Below are positions 1 through 6,980 of a stretch of DNA of 14,284 nt, in pieces (within the stretch, counting starts at the first letter, position 1; each line of letters opens with the position of its first letter). This DNA is from Alphaproteobacteria bacterium. GTDB taxonomy: Bacteria > Pseudomonadota > Alphaproteobacteria > Acetobacterales > Acetobacteraceae. Below the pieces are notes generated by a model, which was not told the origin of the DNA, did not search any database, and saw nothing but the letters and a program-made list of their open reading frames with translations. The stretch spans positions 1 to 14,284 of the forward strand of contig JAAFHD010000046.1 of NCBI GenBank assembly GCA_013298245.1. Direction: 5' to 3'. Made by a program: the position numbers and the translations under genes.

Positions 1-60
1 TCGGTGTCGATCATGCGCGCAGTTTGCACGGCCCCGCGGCCGGCGTGTAGCGTGCTGCGC

Positions 61-447
61 ATGGAAAAAATCACCCGCTACGCGACACCCACCACCGGCC
101 GGGCCTACCCGCCCTTTTCGATCGCAGTGGGCCATGCCGGCACGCTGTATGTCTCGGGCCTCGGCCCGATGCTGCCGGACGGCACGGTGCCCGCCGGCTT
201 CGCCGCGCAATTCGCCTGCGTGATGGAGCACATGCAGCGGGTGCTGAAGGATGCCGGCACCGACATGTCGCGCATCCTCAAATGCAACGTGCTGCTCACG
301 CGCGCGACGGATGTGGCGGAGATGAACCGCCTCTACGCCGCCGCCTTCCCGGCCGACAACCTGCCCGCGCGCACCACCTGCATCGTGACGGCACTGCCGG
401 TGCCCGATTTTCTGCTGGAGATCGAGTGCATCGCGGCTACAGCGTAA
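61..447 (+). CDS. RidA family (YjgF/YER057c/UK114) enamine/imine deaminase
   Basis: Encodes 128 residues, the usual size for this family. RidA proteins are small cytoplasmic trimers that hydrolyse reactive enamine/imine intermediates to ketones and ammonia. The signature near the C-terminus is visible: PARTT with the substrate-carboxylate-binding arginine at R104, then the conserved glutamate E120 in LLEIE. The core strand motif YVSGLGP lies at residues 30-36. The position of the canonical active-site tyrosine near residue 17 appears to be Phe (F19), so this may be a divergent subgroup rather than housekeeping RidA. The start at 61 fits the family N-terminus. An upstream in-frame GTG at 4 and ATG at 13 exist, but the added residues look unlike the family, and none of the starts has a clear Shine-Dalgarno. 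The gene converges on the SDR gene and the last 11 bases overlap. A role in quenching intermediates from the neighbouring catabolic genes is inference. Confidence 0.9.
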   Translation: MEKITRYATPTTGRAYPPFSIAVGHAGTLYVSGLGPMLPDGTVPAGFAAQFACVMEHMQRVLKDAGTDMSRILKCNVLLTRATDVAEMNRLYAAAFPADNLPARTTCIVTALPVPDFLLEIECIAATA

Positions 448-1198
448 GGCCCGCGTCCACCACAACAGTCTGGCCCGTCACCGCGCCCGCGCCCACCAGC
501 AGAAACAGCACCACATCGGCGATATCATCCGTCGTGCAACGCCGCTTCAGCGCCGCAGCTTCGATCGACATCGCGCGTTCCTGGTTGCTCCATTCCACCA
601 TCCAGGTGCTGTCCACCGCACCTGGCGCCACGGCGTTCACCCGCACCGCCGGCCCCAGCCCGCGCGCCAGATTCTTGGTCAGCGACACCACGCCCGCCTT
701 GGTCGCGCCATAGGCCATGGACGAGCCCGGCGAATGCAGGCCGGCGATCGAGGCGATGTTTACCATCGCCCCGCCGGCGGCCGTCAGATGTGGCGCCGCC
801 GCCTTCGCGCAGCGGAACACGCCGAGCAGATTCACACTCAGCACCGCCTCCCACAATTCCTCGGTGATGCGCTCCAGCGCGGCGGGCGGGATGGAGGTGC
901 GCGTGCCCGGCGTGCCGGCATTGTTCACCAGAAAATCCAACCGCCCCAGCGCGGCGGCCGCCGCCTGCACCATGCGCGGCGCATCATCGGCATCCGCGAC
1001 ATTGCCGGGCGCGCCGATCACATCCAGTCCTTCATCGCGCAACGCGGCCAGCGTCTCGATCGCGCGCGCATCATCAGGCAAATGGTTCACCGCCACGCGC
1101 GCACCCGCCCGCGCCAATTGCCGCACGCAGGCCAGGCCAATGCCGGAGGCCCCACCAGTGACGAGCGCGGTGCGCCCACCAAGTTCGTATCGGATCAT
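437..1198 (-). CDS. SDR family oxidoreductase (FabG-like)
   Basis: Encodes 253 residues, typical for a classical short-chain dehydrogenase/reductase: a cytoplasmic NAD(P)-dependent enzyme that interconverts an alcohol and a ketone. The Rossmann glycine motif TGGASGIG is at residues 14-21, NNAG at 92-95, and the catalytic Asn is probably N123. The catalytic triad is S150, Y163 and K167 (YGATK). The C-terminal block ending TGQTVVVDAG is typical of FabG/3-hydroxyacyl or sugar dehydrogenases. Its ATG overlaps the TGA of the upstream LysE gene (ATGA, 1195-1198), so it is the last gene of the minus-strand operon and likely translationally coupled. A plausible job is oxidising the hydroxy product of the neighbouring MaoC hydratase, which is inference. 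The substrate cannot be read from the sequence. The 3' end overlaps the convergent RidA gene. Confidence 0.93.
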   Translation of the reverse strand: MIRYELGGRTALVTGGASGIGLACVRQLARAGARVAVNHLPDDARAIETLAALRDEGLDVIGAPGNVADADDAPRMVQAAAAALGRLDFLVNNAGTPGTRTSIPPAALERITEELWEAVLSVNLLGVFRCAKAAAPHLTAAGGAMVNIASIAGLHSPGSSMAYGATKAGVVSLTKNLARGLGPAVRVNAVAPGAVDSTWMVEWSNQERAMSIEAAALKRRCTTDDIADVVLFLLVGAGAVTGQTVVVDAGLTL

Positions 1199-1788
1199 CC
1201 GCGCAGCATCGGCCAGAGGCTGAGCACGAGCAACAGCGCCATGCTGATGTTGAAGGCGCGCAGCCGCGCGGGTTCACGCAGCCACCGCCCCATCGCCGCG
1301 CCGAAGCCCGCCCAAAGCAGGTTGCACGGAATGCAGGCCAGCACGAAGACCGCCGTGATCAAGGCCAGCTGCGGCAGCAATGGCGCATCGGCGCGCACAT
1401 GCGTCGCACTGGCGGCGGCGCAAATCATCCAGGCCTTGGGGTTCACCCATTGAAAGCCGGCCGCGCCCCAGAAACCCAGCGGCGGGCGGGCGCCTGCGGT
1501 CTCGGGCGGCGGCGCGTTCGCGATCTTCCAGGCGAGCCAGAGCAGCCAGACGGCACCCACCCAGCGCAGGATGGCGTGCGCGGTGGGGTTCGCGTGCAAG
1601 GGCGCGCCGATGCCAAGACCGACCGCGAAGAGCATGGCACCGAAGCCCAGCGAAATGCCCAGGTTGTGCGGCAGCGTCGCGCGCACGCCATGGCCCGCGG
1701 CGGCGGCCGCGATCATCAGCACATTCGGCCCTGGCGTGCCTGACATCACCAGCGCGAAAAGCACCAGCGCGGGCAGGGTTTCCATCAT
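1195..1788 (-). CDS. LysE/RhtB family amino-acid exporter
   Basis: Encodes 197 residues, slightly shorter than the usual 200-210. The family consists of inner-membrane exporters with about six helices that efflux amino acids such as lysine, threonine and homoserine lactone. The N-terminal hydrophobic segment ends in the family motif TPGPN (residues 18-22). A second hallmark, FQWVNPKAW, lies at 112-120. Hydrophobic stretches fall near residues 4-30, 40-62, 70-91, 108-128, 138-165 and 177-195. The start ATG overlaps the TGA of the MaoC gene (1785-1788) and its own stop overlaps the SDR start, so it sits inside a tightly coupled operon. Its presence suggests that the pathway releases an amino acid or analogue that can accumulate, which is inference. 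The transported substrate is unknown. Confidence 0.92.
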   Translation of the reverse strand: MMETLPALVLFALVMSGTPGPNVLMIAAAAAGHGVRATLPHNLGISLGFGAMLFAVGLGIGAPLHANPTAHAILRWVGAVWLLWLAWKIANAPPPETAGARPPLGFWGAAGFQWVNPKAWMICAAASATHVRADAPLLPQLALITAVFVLACIPCNLLWAGFGAAMGRWLREPARLRAFNISMALLLVLSLWPMLRG

Positions 1789-2249
1789 CGCCGGCGCAGC
1801 AAATATCGCTGCGTGCCGTCCATCACCAGCACGCCTTTCTGGTTGTGGATTTCGCTGCGCATGGTGAGCACGCCGGTGGTGCGCTGCGTGGTGAGTTGGG
1901 CGACGATCAGGCGCGGGTAGAGCGTGTCGCCCACAAAGACGGGTGCGAGGAATCGCGTGGATTGGTCCAGGAATGCCTTGAGCGATTCCTCCACCATGAA
2001 GGGGAACAGCCCCGCACCCGCGCAGGACTGGATCGCCACCTGGTAGCCATGCGCCAGCATCCCCGGCATGCCGTGGCGGCGGCAGAATTCGGCGTCGTAG
2101 TGGATCGGGTGGTTGTCGCCGGAGGCGGCCTGGAAGGCGGCGAAAATGCCGTCGGTCATGGTGCGGCTGGGCAGGTTGAAGACTTCTCCGAGGGCGAAAT
2201 CCTCGAACCAGCGTTGTGGGGCCAGGCGGTGCTGGGTGGGATCAAACAT
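1785..2249 (-). CDS. MaoC-like (hotdog-fold) dehydratase/enoyl-CoA hydratase
   Basis: Encodes 154 residues, a normal single hotdog-domain MaoC protein. The hydratase motif is visible as SGDNHPIHYD (residues 43-52). D45 and H50 correspond to the catalytic Asp/His pair of R-specific enoyl-CoA hydratases. It is followed by GMPGMLAHGY, also typical of the family. The ATG at 2249 was chosen because it overlaps the hyuB stop in an 8-base ATGTTTGA junction (2242-2249). The reading frame stays open further upstream inside hyuB, but the extra residues do not resemble MaoC. Known members hydrate 2-enoyl-CoA or mesaconyl-type CoA esters. No CoA ligase, CoA transferase or acyl-CoA dehydrogenase is present in the window, so the origin of a CoA ester substrate is unclear. 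Confidence 0.92.
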   Translation of the reverse strand: MFDPTQHRLAPQRWFEDFALGEVFNLPSRTMTDGIFAAFQAASGDNHPIHYDAEFCRRHGMPGMLAHGYQVAIQSCAGAGLFPFMVEESLKAFLDQSTRFLAPVFVGDTLYPRLIVAQLTTQRTTGVLTMRSEIHNQKGVLVMDGTQRYLLRRR

Positions 2250-3864
2250 AGCCCATGCGCCGGTCGGTTTCGCGCGTGGTGGTATCGCGCGCGGTGGGCG
2301 CGCCGAAGCCACCGCCGCCGGAGGTTTCCAGGCGCAATATGTCGCCCTGCACCAGCGGGATGTTGTCGGATTTGGGCGGGATGTCGGTGGCCTGGCCGTC
2401 GCGCAGCAGCATCTGCTTGCCGGGTGCCGCCGCGCCACCGCCGGCCAGGCCATAGGGTGCGCTGTGGAAGCGGTCCATGTTGGAGGTGAAGAGGCAGCGC
2501 GCCGCATCCATGCGCCATTCGCGCACCAGGCCAAGGCCGCCGCGAAATTGGCCATCGCCCGCGGTGCCGGGCAGCAGCGCGTAGCGCGTGATGGAGAGCG
2601 GCATCTGCGCCTCGATCATCTCGATGGGGATGTTGGAATTGTTGTGCATGCCCGATGCGTAGGCGTTCACGCCATCCTTGTGCGGCGCGGCGCCAGAGCC
2701 GCCGATTTCGATTTCCACCAGCACATCGCGGCGGCCATCGTCGCGGATGGTCTGGAAGGTCGTGACATAGGAACAGCCGTAATAGGCGGCGGGGATGCGC
2801 TCGGGCACGGCCTGGTGCAGCGCGCCGTACATGGCGTTCAGCAGGCGGTGGGTGATGGCGACGCGGTGTGCGACGGGTGCGGGCGCGCGGGCGTTCACCA
2901 CCAGGCCCTCGGGCGCGATGACGGTGATGGGGCGGTAGCAGCCGGCATTCATGGCGAAGCCGGTGCCGGCGGCGGACATCAGCGCAAACATCACGGCAGA
3001 GTTGGAGGAGGCGAGGGTGGCGTTGGTCGGCCCCTGCACCTGTGGCGAACAGGCTGAGAGATCGACAGTGGCGCTGTCGCCGGCGATGGTCAGCTTCACG
3101 CGCAGATGGATGGGCTTGCCGAAATCGATGCCGTCATCATCGAGCTGATCGGCGAATTCATAGCTGCCGTCGGGCATCGCGGCGATTGCGGCGCGCATGC
3201 CGGCTTCGGACATGTCCAGGATGCGGCGCGAGGCTTCGAGCATGGCCGGCGCACCGTAACGCGTGGCCAGGCGCGCGATCGCGGCGCGGCCCATCTCAAG
3301 GCTCGCGATCTGGCTGGTGAGATCGCCCAGCAGCAAATCCGGCTTGCGGATATTCTGGCCGATGATGCGCCACACCGCGTCGTTGCGGACGCCGTTCTCG
3401 ATGAGCTTTACGGGTGGGATGCGCAGGCCTTCCTGGAAGATTTCGGTGGCCTTGGAGGCGTAGGAACCAGCGGCCAAGCCGCCCACATCTATGTGGTGAC
3501 AGAGCGCACCGACGAAGGCGATGCGCACGCCGTCATGATACACCGCGCGGAAGGCCAGGATGTCGGGCAAATGCTGCCCGCCGCAATACGGATCATTGGT
3601 GATGACCACATCATCCGCGCCCCATTCGGCGGCCGGCACGAAGCGTTCCAGCAGCGTGCGCAGCGCCGCCGACATGCTGTTCAGGTGCTGCGGGATGCGG
3701 GCGGATTGCGCCAAATTCCAGCCATCGGCGTCGAACACCGCGGTCGAGTAATCGAGCAATTCGCGCACGATGGTGGAGCGTGAGGTGCGCCAGATGGTGA
3801 CGTCCATTTCCGCCGCCGCTGCGGTCAGCGCGTTGCGGATGACTTCGATATCGACGGGCGTCAT
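2242..3864 (-). CDS. hyuB: Hydantoinase B/oxoprolinase family protein (HyuB-type subunit)
   Basis: Encodes 540 residues, within the normal range for a stand-alone HyuB subunit. With HyuA it forms an ATP-dependent enzyme; relatives are N-methylhydantoinase, 5-oxoprolinase and the acetone/acetophenone carboxylases. Family landmarks in order are: start MTPVDIEVIRNAL; NDPYCGGQHLPD at residues 90-101; HHIDVGG at 123-129; QEGLRIPPVKL around 144-154; and a glycine-rich C-terminal block with GGGGFGAP shortly before the end. The GGQHLPD and HHxDxGG segments supply residues thought to bind metal or substrate in this superfamily. Its ATG overlaps the hyuA TGA (3861-3864), and its TGA overlaps the MaoC start. 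The gene appears intact. The precise substrate (hydantoin, oxoproline, or a ketone for carboxylation) cannot be decided from sequence. No third (gamma) carboxylase subunit is visible, which argues mildly against an acetone-carboxylase role. Confidence 0.95.
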   Translation of the reverse strand: MTPVDIEVIRNALTAAAAEMDVTIWRTSRSTIVRELLDYSTAVFDADGWNLAQSARIPQHLNSMSAALRTLLERFVPAAEWGADDVVITNDPYCGGQHLPDILAFRAVYHDGVRIAFVGALCHHIDVGGLAAGSYASKATEIFQEGLRIPPVKLIENGVRNDAVWRIIGQNIRKPDLLLGDLTSQIASLEMGRAAIARLATRYGAPAMLEASRRILDMSEAGMRAAIAAMPDGSYEFADQLDDDGIDFGKPIHLRVKLTIAGDSATVDLSACSPQVQGPTNATLASSNSAVMFALMSAAGTGFAMNAGCYRPITVIAPEGLVVNARAPAPVAHRVAITHRLLNAMYGALHQAVPERIPAAYYGCSYVTTFQTIRDDGRRDVLVEIEIGGSGAAPHKDGVNAYASGMHNNSNIPIEMIEAQMPLSITRYALLPGTAGDGQFRGGLGLVREWRMDAARCLFTSNMDRFHSAPYGLAGGGAAAPGKQMLLRDGQATDIPPKSDNIPLVQGDILRLETSGGGGFGAPTARDTTTRETDRRMGYV

Positions 3865-5903
3865 GGCGCATCCCTTTTCGCGATGATGGCGCCCGCCGCA
3901 CCCAGCCGCGCCGTCCAGCCGCGCGCGATGCTGTGGGTGGCGAAGGCTTCCTCGATGATGGCGGGGCCTTCGATGATGTCGTCGGCGCCCAAGGCTTCTC
4001 GGTCCCAGATGACGGCCTGATGCCAGGCGCCATGCGCGTGAATGCGCCGCGTGCCCTTCACGGCTGCGCGGTCGGCGCGGGTGGGCGGCGTGGGTTCGGG
4101 GCGCGGCAGGCGGCCGGTGGCGGTGACGCGCAGGGTGACGATTTCGACGGCTTCGTTTTCGGCGGCGTAGCTGAAGCGCTGCTTGTGTTGCGCGTGGAAG
4201 CGCGCAGCGAGTTGCGCCAGCGCGGTTGCATCGGGTGCCGACACATCGCCCCAGGGCACCAGCAATTCGAAGGCCTGGCCGTGGTAGCGCATATCGACGC
4301 CCACGCTGAGTTCGGCGGTCATGCCCTCGCGTGCGAGCCGCGCCGTGGCTTCGGCGCGCAGTTCGGACAGCAGCGCGTTGATGCCCGGCAGCGCCGCGTC
4401 GCCCAGCGTGAACAGGCGCGATCGCGCGATGTCCTGCTTCAGGTCGCTGAACATGATGCCATAGGCGGATAGCGTGCCCGGTTCGCGTGGGAATATCACC
4501 TCGGTGATGCCCATTTCGTCGGCCACTTCCGTGGCGTGCAAACCGCCCGCGCCGCCGAAGGAGAGCAGCGCGAAATCCTTCGGGTGCAGGCCCTTTTCGA
4601 ACAGTGACAGCCGCACGGCGGCGGCGAGATTCGCGTTGGTCAGTGTCAGCACGCCATCTGCCGCGTCCTCGGCCGAAAGGCCCAGCGCGGCACCCAGCCG
4701 TTCGAGCGATGCGCGCGTGGCACCCATGTCCAGCTTCATCGCGCCGCCGAGAAAAAACTCCGCATCCAGCCGCCCGGTGAAGAGGTTCGCATCCGTCACC
4801 GTGGGTTCCGTCCCGCCGCGCCCATAGGCGACCGGGCCTGGCCGCGCGCCGGCGCTTTCCGGCCCCACCGTCAGCCGCCCGCCGGCCTGCACGCGCGCGA
4901 GCGAACCGCCGCCCGCGCCGATCGTGCGCATCTCCACCATCGGCAGGCGCACCGGCAGCCCGTCGATCTCGCCCTGGGTGATGATGGAAACCGCGCCATC
5001 TTGCACCACCGACACATCGTAGCTGGTGCCGCCCATATCCACCGCAACCAGGTTCGGCCGCCCCAATTCCAGCGCAATGCGCGAGGCTGCGAGCGCGCCG
5101 CCCGAAGGCCCGGACAACAACAGCCGTGCCGGTTGTTCGCCCGCCATGTCCAGCCCGCAGACGCCGCCATTGGACTGCACAAGGAACACACGCGGCGAAA
5201 ATCCGTCCTGCCCGAGCCGCGCCGAAAGCCGCTGCATATAGGCGCGCACCACCGGCACCAGCACCGCATTCAGCACTACCGTGCTGCTGCGTTCATACTC
5301 GCGAATCTCGGGTGAAATCTCAGACGAGAGCGACACTGGCAGGTCCGGATGCGCTGCCGCGATGGCATCGCGCAGCGCACGCTCATGCGCCGCGTTGGCG
5401 TAGGCGTGCAGCAGGCAGACCGCGACCGCTTCAGGCTGCAGCGCGGCCAGACGCGCCAGCGTGTCGCCGATGTTCAGCGCAACTTCCACGCTGCCATCGG
5501 CGCGCATGCGCTCCCGCACACCAAGCCTGCGGTCGCGCGGGATAAGGCAAGGAAACGGATCAGGCGCCAGGCCATAGATGTCGCGCCGCACATGGCGGGT
5601 GATCTCCAGCACATCCTCGAAACCGGCCGTGGTGATCAACACACCGCGCGCGAGCTTGCGCTCCAGCACGGCGTTGGTCGCGATGGTCGTGCCGTGCAGC
5701 AGCAGCCCCACATCCGACAGTGCGAAGCCGAAGCGCGCGGCCGCCTCGCGCACGCCGGTCATCAGCCCCTCGGACGGATCGGCCGGCGTGGTGGGTGTCT
5801 TCCACGCGACAACGCGGCCATGCCGCGCGTCGAGAATCTGGAGATCGGTGAAGGTGCCGCCGATATCGACGGCGATGCGAACCGGGCGCGTGTCTGCCTG
5901 CAT
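3861..5903 (-). CDS. hyuA: Hydantoinase/oxoprolinase family protein (HyuA-type ATPase subunit)
   Basis: Encodes 680 residues from the chosen ATG. HyuA belongs to the ASKHA nucleotide-binding fold and phosphorylates the amide or ketone substrate that HyuB then processes. Visible motifs: phosphate-1 loop AVDIGGTFTD at residues 11-20; HGTTIATNAVLERK at 70-83; second phosphate loop VDMGGTSYDV at 288-297; IGAGGGS at 328-334; GPVAYGRGG followed by TVTDAN at 356-373; and SFGGAGGLHA at 448-457. Domain order is Hydant_A_N (about 9-190), the main ATPase domain (about 205-500), then the C-terminal domain. I preferred the ATG at 5903 because family members start a few residues before the first phosphate loop. 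An in-frame ATG at 5951 would add 16 residues without family resemblance. Neither start has a convincing Shine-Dalgarno. The 5' gap contains a strong palindrome. The stop overlaps the hyuB start by ATGA. Confidence 0.95.
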   Translation of the reverse strand: MQADTRPVRIAVDIGGTFTDLQILDARHGRVVAWKTPTTPADPSEGLMTGVREAAARFGFALSDVGLLLHGTTIATNAVLERKLARGVLITTAGFEDVLEITRHVRRDIYGLAPDPFPCLIPRDRRLGVRERMRADGSVEVALNIGDTLARLAALQPEAVAVCLLHAYANAAHERALRDAIAAAHPDLPVSLSSEISPEIREYERSSTVVLNAVLVPVVRAYMQRLSARLGQDGFSPRVFLVQSNGGVCGLDMAGEQPARLLLSGPSGGALAASRIALELGRPNLVAVDMGGTSYDVSVVQDGAVSIITQGEIDGLPVRLPMVEMRTIGAGGGSLARVQAGGRLTVGPESAGARPGPVAYGRGGTEPTVTDANLFTGRLDAEFFLGGAMKLDMGATRASLERLGAALGLSAEDAADGVLTLTNANLAAAVRLSLFEKGLHPKDFALLSFGGAGGLHATEVADEMGITEVIFPREPGTLSAYGIMFSDLKQDIARSRLFTLGDAALPGINALLSELRAEATARLAREGMTAELSVGVDMRYHGQAFELLVPWGDVSAPDATALAQLAARFHAQHKQRFSYAAENEAVEIVTLRVTATGRLPRPEPTPPTRADRAAVKGTRRIHAHGAWHQAVIWDREALGADDIIEGPAIIEEAFATHSIARGWTARLGAAGAIIAKRDAP

Positions 5904-5952
5904 GCGCGCAGCATGGGGCAGGGCGTGCCCGGCGGGAAGGCACGCCTGCATT

Positions 5953-5978
5953 CGCTTCGGTCGAATTCGACCGAGGCG
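5953..5978. promoter_or_regulatory. Near-perfect 26-base palindrome upstream of hyuA (operator candidate)
   Basis: The 18 bases at 5957-5974, TCGGTCGAATTCGACCGA, are a perfect palindrome centred on 5965/5966. Skipping one mismatched pair (5956/5975), symmetry continues to 5953-5978. It lies in the only sizeable gap of the minus-strand run, between the upstream tctC-type stop (6001) and the hyuA start (5903 or 5951). Neither strand has a T-run after it, so it does not look like an intrinsic terminator. A dimeric regulator site controlling hyuA and downstream genes is the likeliest reading. It would also fit an extra promoter in the gap, although I see no clear -35/-10 pair. Function is inference; the symmetry is direct. 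Confidence 0.55.
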
Positions 5979-6000
5979 GAAAATGCCAGGCGAAAAGCTT

Positions 6001-6948
6001 CTACTGCGCGCGCAGATTCAGCGCGCGTGCGACCGCATCGAAGGCGCGGTGCTCGGCCGTCAGGCGCGTGGCGAATTCCTCAGGGCCGACCCAGGCGGGG
6101 TTGGCGCCCTGGCTGCGGACCTGGTTCTGGAAACGCTCTGTGGCATGCGCCGCGCGGAAGGCTTCCAGCAGGCGCGCGCGACGATCGGCGGGAATACCGC
6201 GCGGGGCGACCATCGCGAACCAGATCAACGTCTCTTCCTCCGGCACGCCGAGCTGCGTCAGCGTGGCCGCGGTCGTCAGGTCGGGGTGCGCATCGCGGCT
6301 GGTCACCAGCAGGCAGCGCGCATTGCCCGCGCGCGCGGTTGCCGTGATGGGCGCGACCGAGCCGCCATACATATCGATATGCCCGCCGGTGAAGGCGGTC
6401 AGCGTCTGCGCGGCACCCTGGAAGGGCACCATGGTGAGGCGGATGTCGAGGCGGCGGAACAGGCGCTCGGCGGCCAGGTGCATGGTGCTGGCCACACCAT
6501 CGCTGCCATAGGTCAGGCGCTCGGGGTTGGCGCGGGCGTGGGCGATCATGTCCTGTGCCGTGGCGAAGGGCGAGTTGGGGCGCACGCAGAGGGTGAAGGG
6601 GCCTTGGGCGGCGATGAAGAGCGGGTCGAACTGGTCGAGCGTGTAGCGCACGCTGACGGCGTGGTGCGCGGAGGTGATGGGCGAGTTCACGGTGAAGCCG
6701 ATGGTGTGGCCATCCGCGGGCGCGGAGAGCATCGCCTGCATGCCGATGGTGCCGACCGCACCGGGGCGGTTTTCAACGACCACAGGTTGGCCGAGTGCGG
6801 GCGAGGCGAGTTCCGCCAAAACGCGCGCGAAGACGTCGGTGCCGCCACCAGGTGCGAGTGGGACGATGATGCGGATGGGGCGGTCGGGGAAGGTCTGCGC
6901 GGCGGCGGGCGTGGCCAGCAGCAGCGTGGCGAGGAACAGGCGGATCAT
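6001..6948 (-). CDS. Tripartite tricarboxylate transporter (Bug/TctC family) substrate-binding protein
   Basis: Encodes 315 residues, typical for a Bug/TctC periplasmic binding protein. The N-terminus, MIRLFLATLLLATPAAAQ, is a signal peptide with likely cleavage after AAA at residue 17. The mature start TFPDRPIRIIVP and the ligand loop APGGGTDVFAR are hallmarks, as is VVVENRPGAVGTIG. Bug proteins bind small carboxylates, amides or aromatic acids. The ATG at 6948 has a clear GGAGG (complement of 6954-6958) ahead of it. The open frame further upstream on this strand is a shadow of dctM. It follows dctM by 32 bases, but no tctA or tctB membrane gene is present, so it is an orphan binding protein placed behind a TRAP transporter. 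It may use permeases elsewhere or serve as a sensor; both are inference. Confidence 0.94.
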   Translation of the reverse strand: MIRLFLATLLLATPAAAQTFPDRPIRIIVPLAPGGGTDVFARVLAELASPALGQPVVVENRPGAVGTIGMQAMLSAPADGHTIGFTVNSPITSAHHAVSVRYTLDQFDPLFIAAQGPFTLCVRPNSPFATAQDMIAHARANPERLTYGSDGVASTMHLAAERLFRRLDIRLTMVPFQGAAQTLTAFTGGHIDMYGGSVAPITATARAGNARCLLVTSRDAHPDLTTAATLTQLGVPEEETLIWFAMVAPRGIPADRRARLLEAFRAAHATERFQNQVRSQGANPAWVGPEEFATRLTAEHRAFDAVARALNLRAQ

Positions 6949-6974
6949 GGCGGCCTCCAAGGTGTGGCGCCGCC
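6949..6974 (-). promoter_or_regulatory. Potential hairpin around the RBS of the downstream tctC-type gene
   Basis: On the minus-strand RNA, GGCGGC (6974-6969) can pair with GCCGCC (6954-6949), which lies immediately before the AUG at 6948. The 14-base loop carries most of the Shine-Dalgarno GGAGG, which overlaps the stem by one base. The stem is all G-C. Such a structure could tune translation of the binding protein relative to the permease genes upstream. This is only a short stem in GC-rich DNA, so chance is a real alternative. Confidence 0.3.
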
Positions 6975-6980
6975 TTACCG

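Noticed and set aside
24..52. Possible promoter for ridA (TTGCAC and a weak TGTAGC-like -10)
   Set aside because: The -10 match is poor and the spacing only approximate. In a window that begins just upstream, this cannot be separated from chance.
5953..5978. Reading the hyuA palindrome as a rho-independent terminator for the transporter genes
   Set aside because: Neither strand shows a T-run after the symmetric arms, and perfect symmetry through the AATT centre is more operator-like. Kept as a regulatory candidate instead.
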